A stretch of DNA of 42,500 nt from Bigelowiella natans CCMP2755 (taxonomy: Eukaryota > Cercozoa > Chlorarachniophyceae). Below, piece by piece: positions 11,154 through 25,000 of the stretch (positions within the stretch are counted from its first letter, which is position 1; each line of letters begins with the position of its first letter). The notes beneath the pieces were generated by a model that was not told the DNA's origin, did not search any database, and was given only the letters and a program-made list of their open reading frames with translations. The stretch is from the NCBI GenBank assembly GCA_000320545.1, contig ADNK01000719.1, positions 1 through 42,500 of the forward strand. The letters are read 5' to 3'. Both the position numbers and the translations under genes were made by a program.

Positions 11154-12488
11154 ATGATGTTCCAACAATTACTGCCAAACTTACAAAATCTTCCAGAATC
11201 GTATGTCGTTTGGCACAATTGCTGCGTGACCAACCATCATCCGCTTCAGAAAATTGGAGGGAGGTGTGGAGAGTCGTTAGAAAAGTTCCCGCTCTAATTT
11301 TTTGCAAACAGGCTTGTGCTCTCCTGGAATCCCCGACCTCTGGTATTTCACGAGCGTTTTCACATTCCAGACGAGGCAGGGAAAGTTCCGCCTCCTTTCC
11401 GACAGCATTCCGAGTGCCTTTCAAAAACTTATTTCCTGACGGCCAAATGTGTTGTCGCATCATGAAAATTGCCGATAGTTTTGGGAAAGAAGGGAATTCT
11501 TTCTAGTCTTTGTTGTCTCACATGGAGTGTAATAAAAATCGAATCGGACGAACCATGCAGTCCAGGGCTGCAGATTCGCTCGAGGGAGGGGCTATGAAGG
11601 TTTATGTCTCTAGGATGCCTCTAATCCTTTCCTCCTTTTCTTGTTCTCACAAATTGCATACGCGGTTCTGCATCGTTGCATCAACAACAAAAAAATAGAT
11701 ATTTGAACCTTACGCAGGCTTCGGGCGAATCCGCTCGTGGGGCGGTGATGCAGATGATCACTGGGGTTCCTTCTCTCAAGTATCTATTCTCTTTTTCGGA
11801 GTTAACATCGTCATAGCCCATCGTGGTTTATAACCACCCTTTGTTTGCCGTTTGCGCAGGAGGCAGAAATCTCTCTACTCACGTATTAAACATCAGGTAG
11901 CGACTCACGCAAAAATCTTGCGAGCTTGTTTTTCTTCCGCATCATCCCTGAGAAATGATATATTTTTTAAACATAGATGGCCGTGAAACGGCATATCCCA
12001 GCATCCATGAGGCCATATGTTACTGCCCGGCTCCCATGTCGGGAGCATGAACACAAAGAATGGTTTCGAGAGTGCGAGAAATGCTGGAATGGGGCAGTGC
12101 GTGAGGTCAACAGAATGCCGATAACGTGCCCTATCTCCACGATCACGTGTTTTTTAAAGCAAGCACGGCAATTTTTCATATCACCAATTTTTCATATCAC
12201 CAAAGACACTTTGCAGAGCATACAACCACACATAGCTGGGGTGCGAGTCATGATTTTTGTGGGTTCTATTTTTGTGTCTACCAGTACTTATCGAAGCACC
12301 CAGGAGCATGTGCCCCAAAAGATCTACCGCTTGATGAAACTATTGAAGCTGAATATACTAACGACTTCGGCGAGGCTCTAGGGCGTACGAAAGGCCGCCC
12401 CCAGCTATGGGTTAGTATCCTTGGGGTCCGGATCAAAGGAGACGAAGTGGAGGAGGATTCGAAAACCGACATTATTGCCAGAAATTTG
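11154..12488 (+). other. Giant gene: N-terminal Cys/His-rich exons
   Basis: Five exons: 11154-11263, 11312-11448, 11718-11779, 11977-12105, 12219-12488, with phases 2, 1, 0, 0, 0 that match. The protein has clustered Cys and His: WHNCCVTNHHP, RQHSEC, CREHEHKEWFRECEKC and HDFCGFYFC. This suggests one or two zinc-binding folds, perhaps an atypical B-box or C2H2-like module, but I recognise no named family. The intron before 12219 holds a 16-bp tandem duplication. The acceptor at 12218 was chosen because it restores the frame; the alternative acceptors do not. Confidence 0.5.
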
Positions 12489-12575
12489 GTAAGAAAAACT
12501 TTCATTGAATATCCCCTTGATCAATCGCGACCGTTTATGCTTTTGGTAGAGGCCCAACACGCACAAACATCACAT

Positions 12576-12616
<41 letters not shown>

Positions 12617-14994
12617 TCAGCCTGCTTTCTACCTGCTACTCCTCCCAAAGGAATGACGCATAGTGTTTTACCCCAGAGTGCAACTTTGAACTTACATGCT
12701 CCTCGCAACGGTCGGACGCAAGCGGGCGCTACACGTCTCCAAATCGAGGTGGACCTTCCGCTGCATACAGGGGAAGAAGGCGGGCGCTCGCTGCGGTCTT
12801 TTGCGCTCACTGTTCATCCAGGCAATATATTGCTGCGGGCCAAGAAACAGCCACGACACCCCCTAGCTAAGGCTAAAATGCACCTGATAACCCCGCCTAG
12901 CAATGCTCTCATACCGGACCGGAAAGCAGGCGCCGACAGCCTTGTCGACCGAATTGCCATCCGATCACAACGGTTTGCCATTCACCTAGACCTACTGTCC
13001 ACAGGGATGGAGCGCGTGTGCGTGGCAGTGTGGCGGCGAAAGTCGCTCTTGGGCTACTTTTTCATTCCCATCGAGGCACTTGTCGACGGATTCGGCAAGA
13101 GCAGGGACCTGGCGGTGAGCGTGCCCCCGCTCGCGGAGCTCCCAATGTATCACTTGGCTACAACTACTAATCGTAAGGCGGCGCGGCAAGTCATTAAGTC
13201 AGCCGTTATCCGCTTCCCCTACTTCGAGCCTGCTCTGCCTGTCGCGCGAGAAAAAGGCCCGCTCTCCATCTTTCCTGGGGAGCGCGTGAAGCTGCGGGAG
13301 GGCGTGCAGCTGGAAGGGGTTCCCTCGGGATCGTGCGGCACAGTCCTCCGCCGAAGGAAATCCTCACCATCGTCACCGGCATCATCACCCAAAGGGCGGA
13401 ACGCATCCCAGAATAGCATCGTTCGAGAGAAACCTGCTGGCGCATTGGCAGCTGCAGTTAAAGGCGGGATTGAGACGGTGGAGGAGGAGAAGCGAAAGAG
13501 AGCAGCAGAAGGAGAGGGGGGGAATGACAAGACGGCAGACCCTCTTCCGTACAACGGGGATATAGGGGCGGCCATGCGTGCGCGTGATACAGAGGCAATT
13601 CGTCTGCTAATGTGTGCACGTAGAGCGACAGCACCGCCCTCCGCGAAGGATGCTGAAGCAGGGGCAATTCGTGGTAAGGCCAGCGAGGGGAAGGATGATG
13701 ACTCGGTTCCGTCCTTCGATGTGATGTTTGAGACTTTGGGGTCGGTCGGAAGGAAGGCAGAGGTGAGAGGCACTCAAATCCAGCGACTCTGGCGTCCAAT
13801 TCACCCCGTTATTAGGCCGGGAGGGGCGGAGCTCTCGGGGGAAGGCCTCCCCAAGCTCTACAATCCAGTATGGCAAGCAGTCTCTGATCACAGCGCGATT
13901 TTGCGTTTTTTTAGGCTGTGGAGTTGATTGCTCTTTCCCCACCCGTCCCCTGCAAAGCAATATATTCGTAGTAATTTTGGGAGGACGGCAAAAGTTGCCA
14001 GCGCACTCATCTCTCTTGCAGTCTATCATTTTCTGTTTTTCAAAGTCAAAAACCGTCTTCCCATGAGGCAGCATGTGCATTGATGCGTAGCATAGATGGC
14101 AGATCCGCGCCTTGTTTATGCTATAATTTTATCAAGGAAGGAGTGAGGCAATTCGCATCACGTTGATATCGCCGGTTGTCGGTTTCGATTCGGCCATGAA
14201 ATACCCCCTTTATTCAGGTGAAAACTTACACTGTCGCCCCCCCCCTCGTTGAGTCCCACTTCGCTGGGTGGAGCTTCAAGTCAGGATCAAGCATAGATCA
14301 GCACGTGGTTTCCATAGAGCTTCATCACGATACGGGAAGGGAGGCGGAGGAGAAAGGTATTGCGGCTTTAAGGGGCAATACGAATAGGGAGGCCGGGAAG
14401 TCAGAGGGAAAACCAGCTCGCACGAACTAGATGCAGCATATTTGCTCGATAAAAACAAATCCCGCAACAACCTTCTCCCCCTTCCTTTCCCCAGTGTTGG
14501 GTCGATTAGAGATAACGCTTGGTGGGCGTCTGGCTCCGGTGGGATCTATCACTGATCGCTGGTATCCGTTACAGCACCCGAGGAATCCGACCTCACGCCT
14601 ACTCCATCCACAGCCGCTCATTCGTGTGCGAATCGAGTCCCGCCCCGCCCCCGCCCCCCTCACGTGCTGTGTGTGCTACGACGAGTTTTTGCCAGATACC
14701 GCGCACTATTCGTGCGCGATGAACCCCGCGGGCCATAGCCTGTGCCGGGGCTGCTTTGTAGACTTCGTCTCGAGCGCCTGCGACCATTACATGGGAGGGG
14801 AGTTCCCTGTCCGTTGTGCGATGGGTTGCGGTCAACTAGTCCCGGAAGATGACATTTATGGTGAGAGGAAGAAGAAGAAGAAGGAGAAAAGCTCTTCATT
14901 GAAACCGACATCTGCCAGCCTGTACCCTCCCAACGATGAATACAAACATCATTTATCTTGTCTGTTGTCTCTCACGAACCCGGACTTCGTTGCT

Positions 14995-15067
<73 letters not shown>

Positions 15068-15071
15068 AAGT

Positions 15072-15115
<44 letters not shown>

Positions 15116-15600
15116 CGACCACCGTCAGGAGAGAGAGAGAGAGAGAGAGAGCGATAAAACGAAGAAGAGGGGGTTCGGTAACCTCTGGGATCGGTATGTG
15201 TGGACGTCAATCCAGGTGTCATTCTAGCAGCATCGTTTTTTCTTGTCTCCCCCCCCCCCTCCCTATTGACGGATATCTGAAACAAATAATGTACATAATT
15301 CATTTCCCTTCTCCCCCTTCCCCCACCACCCAATTTCATCAATGTCTGAAACGTTTAAAACAGGCGGGACTAAACGGTACTGGGGAGGCGGCACCCAACG
15401 AGTTCTCCTCCCTGGTTCTCACCTGCCAAAATGCCACGAGTACCACGAATGCTTTCCACCCCACTACCATAAAATGGCCAGAGAGCTGTTCCACAAATGA
15501 TCTGATGCCTCAGCCCTAGAGGTTAGTGGGTGGTTATGTCGGTTGTGGAGGAATCACGGCGTTGTCCTTGTAAACCAAAAGAAATATAACTTTGGATTTT

Positions 15601-15647
<47 letters not shown>

Positions 15648-16569
15648 TTATATATTTTGCGCACACGTATGATTTATACCGAGTATGATGGAGCTAGTTC
15701 GCCATTCGTCATTTATGCTACACTGAGGTGGGGCCCCCCCCCCCCCCCCTCCTGGCGCTACAATCCCCCAGGTCAAATACCTATTCCACGTCCGCCAGCA
15801 AAACTTCTGGCGCCGATTTGCCAGGGAGCAACGAGTAGTTCGCCGGCTGAACTTCTTGGAAGAGGTCAATTTTCCAACACGACTACACGGAAGTTTTTGT
15901 GGCCCCTCATACCTCGCAAAATCTACTCTTTCCCCACAGGAGCGAGTGAAGCGCGCCAAGCAGCACCGGGCGTTCGTAGCTGCGATGAAGGCAAGATACA
16001 AGGAGTTCAAGAAGGACCACTGGATGTTCTCCGTCTGCCGGAGCTGCGGGCTCTGCAGGCGCATTTACCAGCTTATAAGCGAGACGTGCCACGCGGCCGG
16101 AAATCGCAGACACACCGTCGATGATGACGTTCGGGTCCTCGATGTGAAGCGAGGGCATTCGATAATACCGGACTGGTACTTTGGAGGACGGAACAAGGAC
16201 GGGTACATCTCTGCCATAACCAAACGGATTGGCATCGGGCGCAGGGTGAGGGGGGGGGGGGCGAGGAGGGAGAAAATTTATCGTGTGCCTATTGGCTGTT
16301 ATGGCTGTGTCTGATGCGTCTTGCCCTCCTCCTCCTCCTCTTCTGCAAACGTAAAAAGGCTTAAGATTCGAGTGTCAAAAAAGGCCTCTCTGCTCGGGAT
16401 TGGTGGCTTGTGCTCAGCATCAACTTCCAATGTGGACATCTTCGTGACGGAGGGGGTCAACTCGATCGGAGATGAAGACAAGCTCCTTTGTCACTGCAAG
16501 CGGGTAGAGAACGTTCAATATGTTGTGACAAGAGCGCGCTATTCTTGCGTCGATGTATTATTCTCATTG

Positions 16570-16605
<36 letters not shown>

Positions 16606-16641
16606 TTATACATATATATGTGTGTGTGTGTGTGTGTGCAC

Positions 16642-16673
<32 letters not shown>

Positions 16674-16674
16674 T

Positions 16675-16713
<39 letters not shown>

Positions 16714-16943
16714 ACGTATATAATATGAAGCGAATAGCAAGAGTATAGACATTTGTGTGTGACTTAGGTTATGGTTTCCACCGGAAAGATGGAAAAAATC
16801 CACACTCTCATTTTAGATAGCGGAATTCCTATGGAGCCAAACAAATGGTAGGTGGGAACAGCTATATGGGGCATTTGGTGTCATACAGACCATATCTGCA
16901 CACGCAAACACACACATACACACACACACACGCACACATACAA

Positions 16944-16988
<45 letters not shown>

Positions 16989-17099
16989 TAGTTATAATCT
17001 CTTTTAATCCAATAATGCTTCAAATGAAAAGGTATAAGGTCGCTATCATTCAATCAGGAGGAGAGGCTTATTATATGGACAGGGTACCACACATAAATT

Positions 17100-17150
<51 letters not shown>

Positions 17151-18527
17151 AAATATAATATACCCTAGATAAATGCAGAATAGAAAGAACAATAAGATAT
17201 CTTGGATTTTGTGTGCACCACCGTAGCCGTCACCGAGCCGCCAATTCTTTGAAAATGGCGCAACCGTAATGGTATACGATGTGCGCAACCCCAATGGCGA
17301 AGATGTCTTGCTCGAGCTGCAGGTCACCCGCAACGATGAGAGCAACAACGGCACCTCCCCCAGCTCTGGGCAGCTCCCCAGCTTCTTTTTCATGGTGCCG
17401 AACGAGCATCAGAAGAAGACCATGAAGGCGGATACGGAAGAAAAGGAGGAGAAAGAGGAGAAGGAAGGCGGGAAGGAGGAAAAATATGAAAAGGACCTGG
17501 AATCGAAGGCGGCCGCCCCTCCCTTGTTTGTCTGCGTGAAAAAGTTTAATGGGGTCAACGATGAAGTCGACTCGGAGCTGCTGAAACTAGCGCCCGGCGA
17601 TGTCGTGCTGTGTGTGCGAGACAAGAAACTACCCGGGAACCTCGATCATGTGCAGCTCGTGGAGCTTGCCGATGAAGAGAAAAACGCTGTGTTCCTGCAG
17701 GAGGCGGAACGGGATGCCCCTCGAAGGGGCCTCTACCCGGGCGAAATGCTTCGGCGCGTGAAGGAGGGAACTCGTGAGCATGTGCGCCTTGTAGGCGTAT
17801 TCGACAAGTTGAAAATTCGCTACGACAAAACCCTTGCGGAGACTGGCTTTCGGCTGGGAAAGAGAAAGCAGAGGAAAGGGTGTGGGGCGAAGGGGGCAGG
17901 TAATGCACGAGTGGTAACAACATAACGCAATATAGAGAAATCATTCTATAGCTAAATTGTGACATTCCGATTTCGGCTTGACGCCCGTCTAAGAACTTGC
18001 CAACTACTTCCTTCTTGACTTGTTTTCCCTTACGATTCTGTGCTTTAAGCTGCTTTAGAGGAGGCCTCACTCGATAGCAATCTTGCGGCTGGCGGCCGCG
18101 TCAAACCAGGGCTATATGTCGTACGCAAGGGAACGCCTTCGTCGGAACGAAAATTCCTTAAAGAATCACAAGTTTTAGACAATCTCGCCATAGCTACAGG
18201 GGACATTGTGGAGGTGGTCGAGCCAGGCTCAGAGCCGACGTCAGGTGAAACCAAAGTGCGTTGCTTTGGCTGCGAGCGTCCAACATGAACCACGTATAAA
18301 TTATCAGAACGGCCAGAGGCAAAGGATGGTTGCGTGATCGCGCGGAAGCACCCGTTGATGAAATTCCAACGGTCGTTATATGATAGAGTGGAGACTTAAG
18401 TCGACTGCCTTTGGAGGAGGGGGGGGGGCGGGAGATATGGAAGTAAACTTGTTTGTTACCTAATTAAACTGGGAACAGTTTTTCGTGCTACACATTAGAT
18501 GGAGGCATATCCAAGGAGGAGAGAGGC

Positions 18528-18583
<56 letters not shown>

Positions 18584-19041
18584 TGTGTCTATAACTTCCC
18601 CGGTTTATGATTCAAGGGGAACATTCGCATTGTTCCTTGTGCGGCTGATGCAGAGCTCAGCTCTGCATTTTGGGAACTCATTATCGTTCTGGTCTGATGG
18701 TTTTTTATCCTTGTTGCTGCTATGTTGCGGTTTCCTATCTTCTCTCTAGATGGTGGCCTGGAGATTCCACGATACGTCTTAGTAATGATTATCGTGCCGT
18801 GATGTCTATTGACGGCGTGAGGCCCACCACTACCATCGCAGAACTGCGCAGGAAGATCGCCAGTAAGATTGGGTCAGAAAGGAGATTTGTGCTCTCCATT
18901 GGAACGAAGTTTGTCCCCCCTCAGCTCGACGATATTCCTGTATGGCAGCTAGAGTTTTTTCTTTGTGGTTTCATAGCATTAATCCCCTCCCCTCCCCCCT
19001 TCCACCTTTTTGCCCTTTATTTGCCGCCGTCGGTCTGTCTT

Positions 19042-19075
<34 letters not shown>

Positions 19076-22000
19076 CGTGTGCGTTTTTGTGTTTCTATGA
19101 GCTGCAAATGAGCAAAAGACTTAGCACTTTTGGTTTCGTTTATTCATTCTATCGGCCGACATTACTGAAGCAAATTGAAGGGAAGAGAAAGAAATTGATT
19201 GACTCAAAATCATACGGAGCACTTTCACGCCGAATTCGCTCACCAATTACTGTTTCCTTGGGGAACAGGTGGCGATGGTCGGAGTCCATCCTTGCCTACA
19301 TAACCTAGTTGTCCAAGTGATCGACAAAATTAAGGATTACGTACCTCATAAATTGCCTCTCGCAAGCTCTGGTAGTTTTTCTTCTCGTTAGTCCTGACAT
19401 TCGTCCGCAAAGGGTTTCTTATGCGTATACATGAGACCAGTTCATGGGGTTATAGCTCTTCACCTCTCCACGCCTCGCCCCCCGCACTCTCCCACATATC
19501 TCTCTTGTTTCACACGCATACTCACACACACACACACGCCCACTCATACTTAACACACTTTCTCTGGACAGACAAGTTGGAGGCAAAATCCTCCCTCAAA
19601 TTGACGGACACAACAGTTCGCTTTTTGGGACCTCGGCCACGCTCAATAGCCTTTCATCAGGTAGGATGTGGGTGTGAATGAAGCGGTGATGGCCGCTTTG
19701 CATAGCCATCGATCTGAATTTTTATCATTGCCGAAAACTTCTATCGAGTTCTTCCACAAAACGCACAGTGTGAGACTTGTGTCTTTTTCCAGCTCCGAAC
19801 CGTCGAAGATCTGGTGCTGGCTATTATGGACGTGTTTGAGACCAGGACGCTCTATGGCTACCTCATCCACGAAGGAAGGAAAATCCCCCTTCACATCGGC
19901 CCGAGCAGTATAGTCTGTGGCGGCACCAAGCGCCTCGGGATTGATCGGAAATATGCAGGAATTTCCCTTGACGCCCTCTGCAAAGAGCAAAGCCCTGTCC
20001 TTCAATCTATATTATATATAGACCTGATGGCGAGGTTTGAGCAAGTTGAGACGGATGACGTTGTGGCGGTGAAAGGCAGGGATGAGGGGAAGACTGTCTC
20101 ACATTCAACGCCAAAGAACTGTGATGTTGGGTGGCTGCCTGATCCTCCTCGTGTCGATGAAGTCTTTACAGGGCCCCAAATAACCAAATTCACCCCGAAG
20201 GATTTCATATTAGAAGGTGATATCCTTTCGTCTAGACGACAATATTTGTATGTCTCTCCTGTACCTTTGTTTGGGAAGTTTTCCCTCCGTCTCGAGTTCT
20301 TGCGAGCGAAGAAATCAGATGATTTGCTGGCGGAGATTGGTTCACAGTTTGGTATGTCATAGATAGCTCTCTGAATAAATGTCCTGGAATGTGTTTAATT
20401 AATGATGCTTATCCCAAATGTGTAGTTCGCATGATAAAAATATTTGCACACGAATTTTTCCCTGCGACCCTGTGGATACATCGATTGGGGAGAGGCCATA
20501 GATTCTTTCTACTTGAGTATCATGATGATCCTGAATGTATGGAAGGCCCACACTTTGAACCATACACTCACTTGAAAAGGACTATCTCTCACGTAACACG
20601 CGTTGTGTATGCGCCTCGCTGCTTTTGTCGTCATTGCAGAATTCGACCTCAGATTGATCACATCGAGAGAAGTCTTCAGTCTGAAGAACACCTTAGAAGG
20701 AAGGAGGATAGTGGAAGGCGATAGCATCCGCATTGACATTGATGCTCCCAACCGAATGGTCATGGTTCTGCACCGCTATCGCAAAGACCAGACCGATGGG
20801 AAGGAGGCCACCAATTACGGCACCGAGGCTTTCTCTGTTCCTTTCGATAATTCGGTCATCATACAGAAGAGTAATCCTGAAAGCCTGAGAATCACGGTGA
20901 ATGGATTCGCTAGCGTCGATCGTTACTACGGAAACTCCTACAAGATCAGAGCAAATTTAGAAATGCCCACAGACTGGACGGAAGGCTTTGTTCCCGAAAG
21001 CTCGCTTATACCCCTCAAAGATGTTGAAGACCGTGCGCTAATAAAGGCAGCACAGCAGCGCTACGGGGCCCTCATAAAGGCGAAGGGCTCCAGTGAAGAA
21101 GAGCTACAGGAACCATCAATTGAGATTCGTGATGCGAGGAAGATGGTTGCCGCCTTTCCTGAAGCACGCCTCTATTGTAGCAACGGGTCGGTCTTCTTCG
21201 CTTTGATCGCCTTTTCATTTAGATGTATAGTGGTTGTGGCTTCCTTCCTTCCATCACGCACCAGATTTATTGTTCGGTAGCGGCAAAACTAACGGTGAAT
21301 AATACGGTAGGTGCCATGATCGATCGACGTTTCTGCAAGGGCTGTCCTTCTACTCCTCCATTTGCCATCGCGCAAAGGGAACAGTTCACAGCAAGTCAAA
21401 CTACTGCTTGGTGTGCGGAAGTAACTCTTCCGCCATACACGCTTGTTGTGGTGGATGCGACTTTCACACTGGTAACGGATCAAAGTGTGGGGGTCATGAA
21501 TCCGATGTGATGGAAGCGAAGTTCTCGGTGCGGTAGATTCATTCCCTAATTATATCTTCGTAATTTCAATGCAGCACTAAGGATGTCGATGGACATGCCG
21601 CTTTGTTTGTCAGGTTCCTTCATGTAAGCCGCATAAAAGTCCTCCTGTAAGGAAGGATTTCAATGCGTCCGGAACACTTATCAAAGTCACTGCCAGTGGT
21701 AATCTTAAATTCAGCAAAACGCACGCGTATGCACGGCACGCACGCATAAATGGTGCACTTCATCGTCCCACACATCTCGTTGTCCGGTGCTGCCATTTTA
21801 GGCCTTGCGCTTACCCATGTGAAAGTCTTTTGCCGCACCAAGCGTGGGGATTCGATCGTAGAGTTGAAAGTTTCTCTGTGGGACACTTCCGCGAAGAAAA
21901 TGCTCGATTTCGGAGAGTATGATCCTCAGAAGAAAACTGAGGTGGCAAAGGAGGCCAAGCAAAAGGGAAGCAAGGTGAGGGCATTGTCTTCGTAAAAAGA

Positions 22001-25000
22001 GTCTTGTTGTTGTTACCCACCTTGCTATCGCTAGTTTTAATTCCTTTGAAACCTATGGTAGATTTCTATCGACGATGTCGCTGTGACTGTGTACATGAAA
22101 CGAGGATTCGTCCTGCAAAAAGGTGTCAAGTACGCTCTGATGGTTACGCAAAAAGATGGGGTGTTCGAACTTGAGTCGGGCATGAAGACGCCGGGTGTTG
22201 GACATTGCAGTTGCAAACAATGGTCATGCAAAGTTACATATCCGGAACAGCTACGAAGGCACCCATCTGGCGAGTCATCGTCGGCGTGGAAGTTTGATAC
22301 AAGCCAAAAACTGAATGTACGAGCGCCTTTTTTTTTCAGTTTATTTCATATTTGCTTCTTCTCACTGTAGTCCGATTTAAGTCCCCCTCCTCTCCCTGCA
22401 CCAAGAATAGCTGCCGTAGTTATGTTTGTGATTTTATATTTGGCATTGTGAAATCTACGAGAAGACAACCCTTCCTTGAATCTAAGTGAAAAATATGTTC
22501 GCATTTTGGTCAGTTTTTCAGCCGAACTGGTCCTGTCCAATGCTGCTACTTCATGCTCGGGCACCATCCTCTCCCGGACGATGCCGAGAGTAAAGAGGAC
22601 ACAAACGACGCCACGGATGAGAAAGGCCTCACTACCCTCCCGCCATATTCACCTTCCCAGCTCTGCGAGGTTTGCATGTTCAAGGGAAAGCCCGACCGCA
22701 ACAATGAGACGAAATGCTCTATCTGCAATTGCTCGACCCAAATGACCACGGCTACTCATGGGACGCAGCGGGTCACGCCCTACAGAGACTTCACGACTCT
22801 TGAGAGAGTCGAGTGCTGGCAATGTGGCTACAAAAGTCTTGGCTTTGTCCCCGAGTGCTGTGCATGCGGCGCAAAGACGAACTTGAAATTGGATCAGCGG
22901 GAAATCACCAACATGGTCCTTCCTCGGAAGGGCCATGGAACAGCCCTTTTCATCGCGGTGAAGGATGGCGTAACCTCCCTTTCCAACCGCGGACGCCTCG
23001 AGCTCATCCCAGGAAAAAGGGTCAAAAACCATATTTATCTCGAGTCGCTTCGATTCAGGTGGTACAGCCATGCCGAATACGCTTTATCAGCCAACGCCTT
23101 GTCGCAGTGCTGTTGATGAAGAATATTGATTTTGACTTTGATTACTTTTACTTTCCCCTGCACTCCAAACCAGGAAAGGGGATGTGATTGAACTAGTGGC
23201 TGCTTTTGTGCCGGGGCCCGGGAACAGAAATACCTTCGTGGGATTGAAACGGCGCGATTTGTACAATTCAGGAGTGGGCTCCGTCGGTTTGCTGAGGAAA
23301 GATGCGGTGCTGCAGCATTGTCACGAGGACACCGAACTGTTTTTCCCTCCATATTTTATCTTCGCTTTGTACCCATACCACTGCGGTCTTATTATTGACA
23401 TGTTATTATTCTCTATGATACATTGTGGGCGGTTCAGGTGCGGCTCACGACCGTTGAGGAACGACTAGTGCTGCTAGAGCAGTTCGAAAGAGCAAGGACT
23501 GAAAACTATATTCCAATGCGAGCACGAAGGGCTTTTGCTACGACCGAGAAAGCCTTAAAATGTAGTGCATAGTTTTCTCAATCTTCCCTTATCTTCTTCT
23601 CATTGGTTGGTGGAAGAAACACAGATGATGCTCATAATTCATGCATTTGCTTCTCGATAAGAGTTGCCGATATCATTATTATGCATATATGTAAATAATA
23701 TATATATATATATATATATACAAATTCCCTTAGGTACTACATGCAGTGAGGTGGGGCCTATGTCCCTTCTCCACCGCAAAACGTGCCTCCCGTGCGTCAC
23801 AAAGGATGGGGATGGGAAACGTGATAACAGCAGCAAGGACTCGAAAGAAACAGCACTGCCATCAGCTATCCACAGCAATGTCATTCACGCCGAGCACCAA
23901 ATTAGGCTCGCAACAGGGAAAATGAAGCGGGACGACGAAAGAATACCGCGACCTGCTCGGATGGAGATAACGATGGGGAAGGCAGATAAAGACGAGAGCA
24001 AAAGCGTCGTCCAGAATGGGATGTACGTCAGTGGGATTGCGGTAGACCTGAGTGCAAACGATATGAAAAAGAGTAGGTACCACACCAACGTCACCCTAGA
24101 GGTCGAGGTAACTTCGCCAACTGGAAGAAATAATAAGGAAAGAGCTGTTCTCATCAGGCCGAGGTAGAATGATTATGGCATCTCAGAGCAACACGAGGGC
24201 CGCCGCACACAAATATCAAATAGGCCGCCGCACACAAATATCAAGAGAATAAAAGCAGAGTTACCGAATTCTTCATACACGTACTCTTTGCTCTTCTCCC
24301 TCCTTTTGCCTTTAGGAGTACTAAGGACACGCCGGAATGCGAGCATTTAAGTCTGGCCATCAGCGAAACAGAGTTTGTCCACAGTTTGCCAAAAGGAAAG
24401 GAACCAGGGCCAATGGTACAGCTCACCTGTGAGAAAATAGCACGCTGCATATAGATATTATGATAATAATAATAATTAGCGCATACATATCTAATATCAG
24501 CCCATGGTACTTCTCAGCTGAAAATCTTTAAACATACAGAGAGAAGTTCACCCCCAAAAACTGCTTGGTTGAGAATGCCTGTATAACCACGTATCTATTA
24601 ACCACGTATCCGCTACCCAGATGAGATGGGAAAGGGGAAAGGGATCCAAATTCTTTATAAGGCCACCATTAGCCTCTGAAGAGGATGTCAGTGTTATAAA
24701 CTGGCTATCAAAGAGAATGAAAAGGTCGTTTTATCACCCAAAACAATGTGACATTTCACAGGTCGTTTGAAATCAGGTGATCGTTTAGAAAATCAACTTG
24801 CTAGTTCTTATTCCGCATGCGATGAATTTTCGTACCAAAACCTGCTCATTTCAAAATCTGTACAGATTGCCCTCGGCAAAAACCACCGTGGCCTATTTCC
24901 AGATGAATAATGGATTTGTTCAATCATATCAGGGGCGCTGAGCTTGTTAGCATCATTGACGAAAAGGGTCGGTACCTGACCTCCTACGCTGGTGGAGGCA

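Noticed and set aside
10970-11506. 178-codon plus-strand open frame over the MsrB/RBR boundary
   Set aside because: It overlaps the MsrB leader and ignores splice signals; another frame gives Cys/His-rich exons with matching phases (11154-11263, 11312-11448).
14431-15519. Reading RING1 straight through the following microsatellites as one 362-codon protein
   Set aside because: The frame crosses (CT)n and (AT)n tracts as Ser-Leu and Ile-Tyr runs; GTGAGA donor at 14861 and the acceptor at 15363 mark an intron.
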